In this document: positions 1 through 12,030 of the stretch, piece after piece
Numbering within the stretch: position 1 is the first letter of the stretch
How the letters are laid out: each line of letters starts with the position of its first letter
The notes under the pieces: model-generated
What the model was told of the DNA's origin: nothing
The model's input: the letters and a program-made list of their open reading frames with translations, nothing else
Databases searched by the model: none
Translations under genes and position numbers: made by a program
Assembly (NCBI GenBank): GCA_948567375.1
Contig: OX419756.1
Coordinates: forward strand, 17,055,001-17,119,000
Source: Lunularia cruciata
Taxonomy: Eukaryota > Streptophyta > Marchantiopsida > Lunulariales > Lunulariaceae
DNA length: 64,000 nucleotides
Direction: 5' to 3'

Positions 1-3000
1 CACTAACACAAGCTGGTATTCAAGCAGGAGCAGCAGTGACCTTTGTAGCTCTTCTTTGATACCTTTGTTCCTCTTGCTGTTGATAATTTTAGACACTTGC
101 ATCACCACTTTGACGGATTGCTCAAGGAAGCAGCATGAGGTTCTGTGCAGAGGAGAGAGGCTATGGTTATCTCTCATGACTAGCTCACATTTTACTTTTG
201 ATAAAGAGTTTTGGTCATAGTTCCTCGTAGACACACACTAGACAGCAGTAGATGTGCCTATTACCTCTGAGGATTCCTCCTCACTTACAAAATATACCAT
301 TAAAGGATTTCTATCCCCGCCGTCCAACGGTAGATTGGTTTGTTGATTGTTGTAGTTAATCATATTTGCCTTTCACCTTAACGGTAGATTTTTTAACGAT
401 AGATGTTGCTTATTGTAGTTATTATAATTTTCCTTTCCCTCGCGCTGTCTTGGTCTTGCGTCTGTTTTTAACCCCTTTTTTTTATTGAGCTTTTTGCTCT
501 TTATCCTCTCTCTTGCACTCCTTGCGTTGTATTCCTTTTTCTTTCTCTCCGGGTCATAATTTATATATTATTTATTCTGACTTGCCTTGTATAAGTGCCG
601 TGCGCTGTATATATAAATCAAAACACTTTTCCATTTGCTCCCAAGCAAAACAATAATATGACTAACTTTACGTTGAAGTACTTTATAGTGCTCTATATTT
701 AGTTTGATGAATCACAACTTTACAAGTGAGCTGGCATAATTCCGAATAGGATGGCTCTTCCTATACCATTGATTGGTAAGACATACTTTTTTTTTTTTTT
801 TTGTTTCTTCACGATTATTGGTGTCCATATGATCATATCACAGCTGAGTATAAGCCTATAAACTAGCCCCCCATAGACTGTCGGTGCTGATGCTCTTCCA
901 GTCAGATGAAAAACCAGAAGGGAATTCCCATTTGCAAATGACTCCAGCCGATCAGGCGTACTAGCAAGTTGCCAAATCGATTGAATCGAAAATTTTCACT
1001 AATCTCTGTTGACGCATTCGTGATGAACTGTATTTGAATATTTAACACCTTTACGATGGATTATCAAATAGTCTAGTCTGCAGTTGAATGTAATAAAATT
1101 GTTTTTCACCAAGTGGCTCTAGCCGGCTACGGCGATTTGCGTGGAAAGCGTTCAACTCGTACTCGAATTAAGTTTTGTAAAATCTTGCGGTTGTCCTTCC
1201 TTCATATGCTATAGACATAGTAGAGCAGATGCAGATGTAGGGAGAGAAAAGCTAATCTCAGTGGAAGATCAGTTCAAAGACGCGTCATCGATCCAAATAA
1301 AAAATTTCCACGTTCCTGAATTCATTCCTTGACTTTAGGAGTTTAGGATTTCTTTGCCCATCCTTCGTGTTTTCTACGTGGTCGCCCCTTTCTTCCTTGA
1401 CTTTAGGAGTTTTCACGTTGAAGTTGACTTTCTGGAAGTTTGGAAATGCGGACCAAGTCTGGAAATAGTATTAAGAAATCTTACCAGGAATACAATCGGA
1501 AAGTAACAGAGAGAAGCCGTTCCTCATGGGAGAATCAGTCGTCAAGCTTGAGGACGAAAATCCGATAAAATCCCAACATTTGAGGACGACATGAAACCTG
1601 GAATTTCGACAAGGTCAGTTAATGTCCTCCGACGTACTAACCTCAGGTGATGTGTAATGGCCGAAGCCAATTCCCGTCCTTGTCAAGGGGGATGCTAACC
1701 TTCTCTCGGCTCAACGAACACGATTATACTACGATAGCATCGTTGTATAATCTAAGTCCTAATAGTCACAATATACTACTGAGCAGAAACATGTACAGAG
1801 AAAGCAGAGGCTATTATCACCTTGTCATTTCTTGTCAAGAAAATTCTTAAACTGGTCAAAATAATATAAAACCCGACCCTCATAGAAGTGTCTGACTTAC
1901 AAGAATCAAAGACGCATTTCTAACCAGATGTCCCATTTACATTCTTGTGAATGTCAAGTCCTGTCAATTCCAAGGACAGAAATTTTCGTCACTTGCAAAT
2001 AAATGACTGAGTTTGCAAGGAGAGAAGTGAAGTATGAAAATCCCTGCATGCAAGTTGATGCGGACTCAATTTAGTTGCAAGGAATCTCGTGGATTACAAC
2101 TTCTCCATTTTGTTCATGGGAGTGATTTTCCACATCTAATACAATGGTTGAAGCACATGAGATATATACATGCCAGTTTCTCATTTCTTTTCATTTGAAG
2201 ATAAAATATAGTATCATATTTGATACACTCCTTGAAATTGTACGGTGAAATATAGGATTCACATCCTGGTATCTTTCTTCATGGAATTTGACACGTCGAG
2301 TATGGTGATTTTATAAAAGAAGCCTTTGCGCAAAACCTACCCCACAATTTCAAACTCCTCTTGACTCGATTGAGTAAGAACACTTCACCGTAACATAAGG
2401 AGATGTGGAGAGTGATAGCAAAAGGTTTTCTACACGTTTACTACACGTTCGGATGTTTCTTAGCAAATAACACATGAGCTCGCCAAATCTAAGATATCAA
2501 CTGAAGATCTGGACTCTTATCTCTGAAAATAACGATGGCTGAGAAGCCTTTCTGCAGGTACAACGCGTGATGACAACCTAAAGTAGTTTGAGCAGTTCTA
2601 CTACTTCCATGACTGGACATTTCACCAGCAGTAGTGCTCCGGATTGACGAAGCAAGTACTAATTATAGAGGTCAAGCATGGCTATAGCAAATTCCGGTCG
2701 AGAACATGTCAATTAAATCTGGAAGAAAGATCCACGCTGGATCTGTGAGAACTGAGGGCAAAGTCAAAAGTCTGTCAAGGGCATCACTTTTGATTTGTGG
2801 GACAATTGTACCGTGTCCCATCGGTAGTCGTGGGATCATTTTTGGTCAAGAGCATATATTTTGATCTATTAGAAAATAAAATCTGATCTCCGTAGCCAAT
2901 GTATGTCAAAATCCTGTCACGAGCATCTGCTTTATTTGTGACAAATACACCCTAGACTATAGGAGGCAAAGCGCCGTTCTGATTAAGTGGATGATGAGGC

Positions 3001-3479
3001 CACCTATGTCAACCTGACTTTATGAGTTCGTTACCACTTGGCTGCTTACCTCGTCAAAGCCTGCCTGCCATGGCTTACGTCTGATCCATAGCTCTGGTCT
3101 CAAGAATAATTTTCCAACCGCGATCGCACTTGCGATCAAACAGCGAATTTTCTCGATTTGTGGATGAAGAGAATTGTTCACCTCATTTTCCCATGTGACA
3201 ATTGAAAAAGTAAAGCTGAGAATAATCGATGGATAAGATGTACAGCACAAGTGTAAAGCTCAGCAACTGATGAATGAAGAATAAAATTCAGAACAAGAGT
3301 TTGAAAAGTAGAACTCAACACAATTTGCGTTTGCTGAGCAGAGCTCGGCAAAGTTTGTGAACAAACAGTTTATGGACTTCATCCTGCGGCAAGCCACGGT
3401 GGCGTCGAGCACACGTGAGTTTCACAGGCATTCATTTTCATGAACTCCTATTGCGATCCGGACAAAATGGTAACGAAGA
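1..3479. other. Intergenic region, no gene recognised
   Basis: Only short ORFs (up to about 76 codons) occur and none resembles a known family. There is a run of 16 T at 787-802. A 40-bp motif at about 1355-1395 (complement of GCGACC...GATGGG) recurs at 14.04, 15.32 and 17.22 kb. A short stretch at 480-560 (containing GCACTCCTTG and TTGTATTCC) recurs twice at 6.57-6.71 kb. The final few hundred bases probably include the 3' UTR of the minus-strand ankyrin gene. Confidence 0.6.
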
Positions 3480-5348
3480 TCAGTAGATGAAGTAAACCTT
3501 TGTTAGATTATCTCCGTCAATTATCTTATGGGGATTTTTTTTCACTCCCCCCCAACCTTCATCAGAGAGTTTTTCCCAATGTTCCCTATCGATCTTTTGG
3601 TAAAGATGGAAAAGGAGGCATACATCTCTACCGAGGCATGTTCTCCTACAAGTGCAAGTATCCGGAATTTTCGAAATGGCGTGCTGAACCCCTCTGCGCT
3701 CAATTGCCTTACCGCTATAAGCGCGCGTTGGCAACTCAACTCTCACATGAGAACTTCTGGTCTTTTGTGCATCGCTTGCTATCGAGAACGTACACAGGGT
3801 CCACAAATCAACGGCGGATTTGTCAAAATCAAACTTCTGGTCCTTGTGGTTCAGGTAGAGTAGCTGTTCAATTGAAGCGAACAGATGAAGGTGCCAAATC
3901 CCTCCTTCATATGGATTGCAGTCCTTCCATGTTGCTTTTAATCTTGTGTTCTTCCGAAGGAGAGCCGTTTTCCGCAGCAGCATCTGTCGAGCCGATGTAA
4001 GCCTAAGAAGACCCTTCCGCGATTGTACTTTTTCCCCTTCAAAATCTGTAACTCCATCGTAGGTTTGGGCAAGAAATTCAGCAATTTCGCTTGGCGCTCC
4101 AACATAGACTGCCCATTTCAAAGCCGTGAAGTCACAGCAATCCTTCGCATAAAGGTCTATATTCCTGTTCCCCACCAGAATTTTAATCAAATCTAGTGAA
4201 GGACCGTCTCCTGGAGTACCACTGCAGGCCAAGTGCAACGGTGTACGCAGACACCAATCTCTTGCATTTACATGTCCCTCGTATGATATGCTTCCCAACA
4301 GCTTCTGCACCAGGGCTTCAGACCTCATCAGCACTGCGTAGTGCAAGGGAGTCATCGAGTATAGATCTAAGAAGTTCCATGCTTTGCAGCTGTAATCAAC
4401 AAGGTCATCATACTTGCCCAGAAGAAAGCTTAACATCTCCTCACTTTGGGTTAACGTAGCTATGTGCAGAGTCGTATAGTAGTAGGGGAAGCTTCGCGAA
4501 TGAAGCATTTGGAACCGCAAGTATTGAAGAAGACCATGGACGATGTCGGCAAGAACAACAGGAACCGTTGGACTTTGATCCCTGCACCTCTGGAAAACCT
4601 TTTCCAGCAGATCGTGCTCATCTGCCCGTTCTGTCTTTAGTTTCTCTAAAAGGGGTATATTGGGGGAGGCGAACGCCCAAGGCAAAATCGAAAGCGGCGC
4701 ATCAGCAATCTGAAAGGTAGTTGGAGGATTACCAATGAAGGATTCAAAATCAGCAAGATCGCTGGAGAACGGTGGGAGCGTGAACGCTTCTTCCCTCATA
4801 TAAATGGTCAAATTCTTACAGTAAGAAAGTGCATCCCATTCATATCTCAGGCTTCCAAAGCGTTGCTGCTCAACTCCACTCTTGTAGAGACAACATGCCA
4901 GAAGAATCGCTGTGTTCACGACTTCGACGTCCTGGAAACTCTTCACACCATCCATTTCTACTACTGCGAAATGCTCAAGAGCGATGAGCGCATCAATGAA
5001 CTCCCAATTTCCGAATTCAACGGCCACATGCAGGAGATTGGACCCATATTCATCACGAGCGTTAAACAGCATAAAACTGTGAACAATTTTTTGGCGTTCG
5101 TCCAAGCTGGAGAACTGACCAAGAAAGTTTTTCAGCACTGAAACATCATTGGAATAGCTCGCAGCAACGAGGGGCTCAATCCATTCCTCTGCGTCACTTG
5201 GCCATGAAGTAGGAACCTTTATCCCTTCCATATCCAGGTTTGGGTAGTCAAGGTCTGTTTCTGTAACATCCTGCTCGCTCCGTAATAGCCCTTGATCAAA
5301 TCCACCTTCAATTTCGTGAACAGCTTGGTCGATCTCAGAAAAGTTCAT
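3480..5348 (-). CDS. Ankyrin-repeat protein, 622 aa
   Basis: A single uninterrupted frame from the ATG at 5348. Ankyrin-type helices are visible at residues about 99-122 (SNLLHVAVEFGNWEFIDAL), 291-312 (TTLHIATLTQSEEMLSFLL), 331-352 (TPLHYAVLMRSEALVQKLL), 366-395 (RTPLHLAC with a longer loop) and 405-428 (ALKWAVYVGAPSEIAEFL). The N-terminal 60 residues are acidic and unstructured-looking; a basic stretch follows the repeats at about 445-475. No membrane segment or kinase domain is seen, so the inferred role is protein-protein interaction with an unknown partner. Ankyrin proteins without other domains are numerous in plants. The last 100 or so residues (Cys-rich, then a lysine-rich end) lack ankyrin character and might be read-through of an intron or UTR. 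The frame is much longer than any neighbouring ORF, which supports it being a real gene. Confidence 0.75.
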   Translation of the reverse strand: MNFSEIDQAVHEIEGGFDQGLLRSEQDVTETDLDYPNLDMEGIKVPTSWPSDAEEWIEPLVAASYSNDVSVLKNFLGQFSSLDERQKIVHSFMLFNARDEYGSNLLHVAVEFGNWEFIDALIALEHFAVVEMDGVKSFQDVEVVNTAILLACCLYKSGVEQQRFGSLRYEWDALSYCKNLTIYMREEAFTLPPFSSDLADFESFIGNPPTTFQIADAPLSILPWAFASPNIPLLEKLKTERADEHDLLEKVFQRCRDQSPTVPVVLADIVHGLLQYLRFQMLHSRSFPYYYTTLHIATLTQSEEMLSFLLGKYDDLVDYSCKAWNFLDLYSMTPLHYAVLMRSEALVQKLLGSISYEGHVNARDWCLRTPLHLACSGTPGDGPSLDLIKILVGNRNIDLYAKDCCDFTALKWAVYVGAPSEIAEFLAQTYDGVTDFEGEKVQSRKGLLRLTSARQMLLRKTALLRKNTRLKATWKDCNPYEGGIWHLHLFASIEQLLYLNHKDQKFDFDKSAVDLWTLCTFSIASDAQKTRSSHVRVELPTRAYSGKAIERRGVQHAISKIPDTCTCRRTCLGRDVCLLFHLYQKIDREHWEKLSDEGWGGVKKNPHKIIDGDNLTKVYFIY

Positions 5349-7864
5349 CTTGTAATCTGAACATCAACGTTATCTCCGATAAGTATATTTTGCCTGTCAA
5401 ATGATCAACACCTGTAAAATGAATCCCATCCAGAATCCACAAGCACCTAGGGAAATTCACCTGAAAGAACTGTTTGGCAATTCAGCTAGCAATTGACCTT
5501 CTTGAGGCGAGACCTCTGTCGATGAATCTTCTACCATCGGACCTTGCCTATTTGAAAGGCAACCATTTGTATCGGTCACTGAGCAAGCAAAATTTCTTGC
5601 AGCTAACAATGAGGCGGAAACAAGAGCTGCCGAGGCCGTTCGATAGTGACATTTGACATCACGGCGACAGAGTGCGCTCCGGCGTTCTGTGATGTCTTCA
5701 ATTACAGTTCAAGAAGAGGTCCGCCCTGCAAAACCTTCTCCTGCTTGATCACCGATCAATTTCAGTAGGAATCCAGAAGGATCGTAACACTAGTCAGTCA
5801 CTGGGGTACAACGTGATATGACTCCGTCTTATCCTGATTATCCCTGACCCTAGATGCATGATAAAACTACTGTTGACATAATCCCAGTTTTCTCTGGAAT
5901 GTCTACCCCGTGAAAGACGGAAAAAATTTCCTTCCCCGTACACACCGCAAGAGAGAGGGGCACCTCAATACGCTCCTAAGCTTCAGAGAAATGAAAGGTT
6001 AAGGCTGCTTCGGTGGAGTGGACCACTTTGGCAAACCTACCGGCAAATGGTACGCAACCAGCACGAAGACTTGACTGTGGATTGAAGCAAACGATACGCA
6101 TGTCAAGCCAAAAACTGTGAACAGCAGATCTAACTCACGAGTATAAGCGTTCCACAGCTCTTTGTTGCATCCATGTCACTTGCTGTGGGGTCATCGTATA
6201 GCACCGGTCAACTAAACTTGTCTTTTGAGGATCAAGGAAATACAAACGACGCTTGAGGAGAGTCAAACGTGAAAGTTTAATGTCATGATTTCTTTTCGTG
6301 ATTTACGGTGAAAGAATTAGCACCATGGGTGCACCGTCACACTTTGCGGCTATGAGTGGACTAGCTGGTACTTACCTCGAAAGTATGAAACATTAACTGT
6401 CTACTTATTTATGCTCAAGAGAATCGTTTTGGAGTTCTCTTGTCAAAGATAGGAAAGTGAGTCTACGTATGGAACTTCCTCAACTCAAGCATAATAGATA
6501 GTAATGGTGATGTCCTGATACTTCCTGCCATGAATTATCTGAGCACTATTAAAAGGGCTAGCCGAAGTAAAGGTGATAGCCCTTTTCTTTGCGCATCGTT
6601 CTCTTTATCCCCTTGTGCACTCCTTGGTGCATTGTATTCCTTTTTAGTTTACTTTTGCACTCCTTGATGCCTTGTATTCCTTTTTCGTTTACTTCGGTGT
6701 ATGCTACTTGGGACCTTTCTGGCCACTTCTTCCAGACTTCGTTTGTATCGTTCAGTATCTCGTCTCTTCTTTTGAGAAACCTTTCAAGAGCGAACATCCC
6801 AATTGATAGGGACCTAAACAACAGAAATACAAGTGGCAAGTTTTCGTGGTGAGTAGATTCTTAAATATCATCCCATGAGAACACATCATCTGTCTTGAAT
6901 CTCAATGGAAGTTCTAGAGCGTCCATATCCAAACATTTTAGTTTCAAAATTAGAGAAAAGATGCTTCTGCACAATTGGTTGCAGGTTCAACTAGAAGCAA
7001 GGAAACTGCAGCCAAAATTTTTCATTTGGTACAATATGGGACCATTCTGCACGAAACTATGCCCAATTTCTATTTTCAAGAGAGATTGCTACAACGGCAT
7101 ACGCAAATCTGGTCGAAGGGCCGTTAAGACTATCTTTATCACTCCTGATTTACATTCTATGATAACACTGACACAGTGTCCTTTTCCGTCATAAGCTATT
7201 TGCAAATGGGGCCTTAGACATGAGTTGAGACTACCCTAGCAGAGTTACTTGAGCTCGTGTAGATTCTGTGGATGTCTGGGCATATTTATTCACGTTAAGC
7301 AACTGACTGCAAATGTCATGGGGTACCTACTATGTGAAAATTAGCGACTACAAATTGTGAAGTAAGAATAAGGTCACTTGTTTCTCGCCTGTGCAGGTGG
7401 GTGCATTATGATAACGGTAGCAGTTCACTGGTGGGAAGTTCTTAAGAAATGACGGCAAGTAGATTGTGATAGCGCAAAGTCCGTCGTGGTCAAAGAATCT
7501 CATGCAACGGGCAAAGAATTTCGAGCATCTCCAGCCGCAGGCTTCATAAGTGACTTTTTAAACGTGTTCTGAATAACTTAAAATCCCTTGTGAAGATAAT
7601 GCCGCTAACAAACGCACCCTTTATTAAATCCATTTCCACAGTCGAGTAAACATCTGCTCCCGACAATATAGAGAGCATCACTGTGCACGATCGCATTTGT
7701 TATTAAACAATGTGTGCGAACTAGATGACCGACCACGTTGTGTGTTGCTGGACAATTCGGAATGTGGTTACCTTTTCCCGAACGGCTTCCACTTCATGGG
7801 TAGGTTGAATCAATTTGATGTTTCAGATTATACCTTAAGATTGTTAAGTTTGTGTAAAAGAATC
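5349..7864. other. Intergenic region upstream of the ankyrin gene
   Basis: The first several hundred bases should hold the ankyrin-gene promoter and 5' UTR; no definite TATA box was assigned. ORFs here (60-99 codons, both strands) show no recognisable family. 6570-6710 contains a duplicated pyrimidine-rich stretch (two copies of GCACTCCTTG followed by TTGTATTCC) that is also found at 480-560. Confidence 0.5.
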
Positions 7865-8527
7865 TCATGAGGACCCACACTGAACCTTCCTCCGACATTG
7901 TTGCCGTCCTCCAAGTCCAAATCGATGCTGTACCAAAGAGCGACATTTGATGCCTGAATCCTCCTTGATTGCTATATTATAGGGTATATAAGGGATCCTA
8001 CCAGCAGGAAGACCTTCCGGCAATTCAGACACGAAACTCGTCGCTATTCTACCGTACTTGTCGATCATGGGCAGCACAGTAATGCCGGGGCCACTTCCAT
8101 TATTCGCGTCCCTTTGGATGCGGCGGAGATCTTTTACGCCAGACAGAACTTTGCCACTTCCATCTTTCCAGGCATTCTTTTTGCTTTCACATGAGAATGA
8201 TATTACTACGCAAAGAGAACTTTCGCACTTTGAATCGAGTCGTATTCGTTCTCCAGATGAAACATTATCCATCTTCATACATAGCCTTAAGAAGCTCTAC
8301 ACCTATCCGAGCAGCTCCAAATTTAAACGACACGAAATGGATGGAATTTTTCTGTGTCCATGGCGGATAGACGAGATTCTGTTTGTTCTCATGTCTTCCT
8401 CAACCTTCTTTGTCCCTCCGTCTTGTAAGATAGTTGTTTCCCCTTCTTCACAGTTGTGTTCATCGTTTCCCTGACGATCTAGGCCAAATTTGCCAGAGGA
8501 GGACTTTCCAGATCTTCCACTCGGCAC
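7865..8527 (-). CDS. Possible exons of an unrecognised gene
   Basis: Two consecutive ORFs lie in the same minus frame (8527-8303 and 8278-7865), separated by two stops. The second contains a non-repetitive, protein-like stretch (DKYGRIATSFVSELPEGLPA) that ends exactly at a GTAGG splice-donor-like site near 8010. This would fit an exon continuing leftwards after an intron. I do not recognise the family. The alternative is chance coding potential. There is no support beyond composition and the donor-like site. Confidence 0.2.
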
Positions 8528-10956
8528 GAACAGGGCTCCTGATTCAACTCCTGATCAGCGGTCTGACGATGGACTGCTTCGACATTCGATCGTCCCACAC
8601 AATTGACTAGAGTATGTTGAGTCGACTTCTCCTTTCGTTCGTTATGACAGAGAACTACACGCTGCACTCGAAAAAGAAGATACACACTGAAACAAGGGAT
8701 AAACTTGATAAACACACGAGAGATTCTTGACGATGTAGTAAGCATCGTCAAGATCCCCTCGGTCTAACCTTACCGATCATGTAAGCAGTTGGTTTCCGCT
8801 AATTCTGCTCTCTCCGGCTATTACCTGCGCGTGTTATACAAAGACAGAGACAGGAAATATCTTGACTTCAAGGACACATTTCGAGAAGGCATGCTAAAAC
8901 TTTCCGGTGAGAATCCTAGTTCCTACTTTGTTTTCTCAGACGCTGTATTGCGCATTAAGTAACATAGTTTTCTCCTAAAGATAAATATCTAACAAGAAAT
9001 TTTTCTAAATTAGAAGGCGATATGGCGCGTATAGGATAGCAAAGAGATACGAACCCATCAAGCTTTACAAGGAGTAGCAAAGGGGGCAGAACGAGGCTAA
9101 GCAACGGCACTTAGAAAAGACTTGGTTCTTTCTGTCTCCCAAATAAAGCTTTCTTCTGCAGATTTCCAATATCTTAAATTTCTCTTCATCACATGATACT
9201 GAATCACGTAATTAAGAATTATGCTTTGCTTTGTATAGTGCATAGTTTGACATCGACCCGACTCAGCGATCCTGAACATCAAACGATTGAATCTGAGTTA
9301 TTTGATGATAGTTTCGGTATAGTTCGGGCATAGTGCAACAACGAGGCTATAATTTAAATAATGTTCATTAAATTGTTCTTCCTCCTCACTAGACGACCCA
9401 ATCAGCGGTTACCTACCTTGATTTGGGTATAATCAAAGGTGTAATTCCCCTGTCTGCTCATCTTTTAGATACAAATATCTTCACAACTTACACAAGTTTC
9501 ATATATGCAAAGTGCAAATCTGTAATGTCGGTGCTTGGATACTCCCGGTGAGAAAGATCGACAGATCTTCGATAAAGTGACGCGAATTTCCATGATATGG
9601 TTCCGTCTCTTGCCTCGGCGGCTCTTGTAGATCTATGTGTTGGATCTAAAAATGCTTCCAGGTGAGAAGGTTCTGAGGTAGTAATCTGCTACTGCTCCAG
9701 CACCATCAGTCCTATATCCTTTCCCTCAGAATGTGTATATAAAGACATGGAGTCGTCTCGGGCGAATCCAAGTACCTATCAGACTGGGCTTCATTCCACC
9801 GGAGCAGTACAATTGTGTTGTGCGTATAGATACTCCTAATAATAACTCATTGTACAGTACTCAGGTGAAAAAGGCTCCAAATGATACAACGGATATTTGA
9901 AGTGATCTGTAAACTTTTCCGACAATTTCCAGAGCCACCGTGTCGGATGATCAGCAATCGTTAGCGTTCATATCTTTACCTGTTCAATACCTCCCAAGAA
10001 CACTATTGACCAGTCAAAGACAGTTCCTTCAAATATCTTCCATGTGTAGATGGAAATGAAACTTGATCAAACTTTTTAAACTCATGTCATCTAAATGAGT
10101 TCTCATAAAGTACATAAACAACCTGGAGACAATATTCAGTGGGGACAGACAATCTTACTTCTCCTTCAATTGAGGACATACTTCAGAAGAACAAAGAAAC
10201 ACCTCCAGCGACAGGTATGGGAAGGAAAAGGACAAAACATAATCTTGGATGATGGCAATTTCTTCGTTTGTTACTCACAATGACCTGGACTGCTCTCCAG
10301 GTGATAACTGCAATCTTGAGATTTCTATACTCAATCAAGCTACACCATCGACGAAACCCAATGCTAAGTAAAATGCATACTTCCAACTCTCGGCTATTCA
10401 GTAGATCGTATCTGCCTCTTGATCTTGAATTAATATCTTGCATAGAGAGGAAGAAATTACTTGATATTTTCCATGGACTGTTCCACGTGTTAGTAATGCC
10501 TAATCGCTGAGGGGAATAGACTGACAAATCTTGTCAAGATCACTTGCTTAGACCTACGACGTGTATACCGCGGCACATAGACCTGGTAACCGTCGAAATA
10601 AGTTGTTCACAACATGATTTACATTCGTGAGGACCTGCCGGAACCAGTAATACATGAAAACTGAGCTTGAACTGGAGTTTCTACAAGTGAACTTGCTACT
10701 AAGCTCAATTATTTTAATTGCGATGCTATCGCAATTAATCTATTCAAGCATCCTGGTAAGAGAACACTATAACTCTAAGCTCAAAGCACACCTAGCGGTA
10801 TAAATGCTAATCGGGTGGGGCTGGACAACATCCGGGACGAGCACCAGACAATGAACGAACCCTAGAAGAGTATAACAGAGCATCACAATTTAGAGAAGTA
10901 CAACTCAATGAGAGAGGAGGATGAGTAGGAATGTCTGAAGGTTAAGATCACTTCAG
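8528..10956. other. Intergenic region, no gene recognised
   Basis: Short ORFs only (longest 114 codons), none with a recognisable domain. AT-rich, with no tandem repeats or element ends noticed. The right end should contain the 3' UTR of the minus-strand FSP1-like gene. No T-run indicating a retrocopied poly(A) tail is seen directly left of 10957. Confidence 0.5.
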
Positions 10957-12030
10957 TTACTTGGCTTTCAATCCAAGTTGCTTTCTACATTCTCCAACGA
11001 ACAAATCTTTGCTTTTCAACTTCCCTGGTACCCAACCGATTATGGTGGCGAATGGAAATTGCGCTACAGCATCGACTCGTCCCAGACTTACGAGTCCCAC
11101 GGGCTTATCTGTAACTTTGTGAGAGCCCAACTTCTTTTCGTCGGGGTTTTTAATCAACTTCTTTATGTTCGCGATAACTACAGCTGTCTGAAGTGCTGTT
11201 AAATAACCTTGCTTGATCTCCTTGAAGTCGGTGATATCTCCTGCAGCGAAGACGTTCGTGAGACCCTGGACTCGGCATGAAGGTTCCACCTGGATCTGTC
11301 CCACAGTGTTGACTTTCTCCTTTAGAAACTCTGACGCTAAAATCCACTCGCTCCCCAGCTTCTTCCCGACGCACACGAAATGCGCATCAGCCGTGATCGT
11401 CTTCTGAGCTTTGGTTACGTAGGTTGGAGGCGAGAGATCGTCAATGTCGATACGATCGTTCAATATAATTTCAGCTCCATGAGATTTCAGCCACTTCTCA
11501 GCCTTTTCTGCAGCTTTGACCCCAAGAAACTCTATCAAACGTTCGCCACCATGCACCAACGTTACTTTCTTCCCGGGGAAATCAGTCAAAATTTCGCCCG
11601 CTAATTCCACACCCACAGGGCCACCCCCAATGATGAGAATAGTTTGTGCAGCATCAATAGTCTTCCTATCTTTCTGAAATTGCTCGATTCGCTCCGCCTT
11701 TGTCTTAACACCCTTGAAAGTAGTACCACTCGTTATAACGAGAAAATCGTACGGGAGAACTTCCCCTGAATCCGTCACTACCTCTGTTTCTGACGCTTTT
11801 TCAACCGAGCCTAGCACAATCTTGGCTTTCTTCAAGTAGTCGCTGTGTAGGATAAGCGAACGGTCTGCAAAGGAGGGCTCCACAGTCGAGCGCAGCTGCG
11901 AATATGGGACCTCGAAGAACTCCTTCGGATCGACCAGCGTGACATCTGCATCGTTCTCCAGGCCCTTTGCTAGCAGGCTGCCCCCAACACCTCCTCCAAC
12001 GACCACAATCTTCTTCTTAGTGCCCGCCAT
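10957..12030 (-). CDS. FSP1/AIF-like FAD-dependent NAD(P)H oxidoreductase, 357 aa
   Basis: A pyridine nucleotide-disulfide oxidoreductase-fold protein of the plant FSP1 (AIFM2)-like group. The FAD-binding dinucleotide fold is at residues 8-35 (GGGVGG at 12-17, acidic end VDP at 33-35). The NAD(P)H-binding fold is at 131-160 (IIGGGPVGVELAGE). The second FAD contact is at 259-266 (NVFAAGDI). Family members oxidise NAD(P)H and reduce quinones; animal FSP1 regenerates ubiquinol, while the plant substrate is less certain. The start at 12030 (MAGTKKK) is chosen because the dinucleotide fold begins at once, as in plant relatives; an in-frame ATG 47 codons upstream gives a low-complexity charged leader, probably 5' UTR. 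Length and C-terminus (KSKDLFVGECRKQLGL) match full-length plant proteins. The frame is intact and intronless. Confidence 0.9.
   Translation of the reverse strand: MAGTKKKIVVVGGGVGGSLLAKGLENDADVTLVDPKEFFEVPYSQLRSTVEPSFADRSLILHSDYLKKAKIVLGSVEKASETEVVTDSGEVLPYDFLVITSGTTFKGVKTKAERIEQFQKDRKTIDAAQTILIIGGGPVGVELAGEILTDFPGKKVTLVHGGERLIEFLGVKAAEKAEKWLKSHGAEIILNDRIDIDDLSPPTYVTKAQKTITADAHFVCVGKKLGSEWILASEFLKEKVNTVGQIQVEPSCRVQGLTNVFAAGDITDFKEIKQGYLTALQTAVVIANIKKLIKNPDEKKLGSHKVTDKPVGLVSLGRVDAVAQFPFATIIGWVPGKLKSKDLFVGECRKQLGLKAK

Noticed and set aside
3500-4000. Plus-strand ORF of 166 aa
   Set aside because: Antisense shadow of the ankyrin gene, with no domain.
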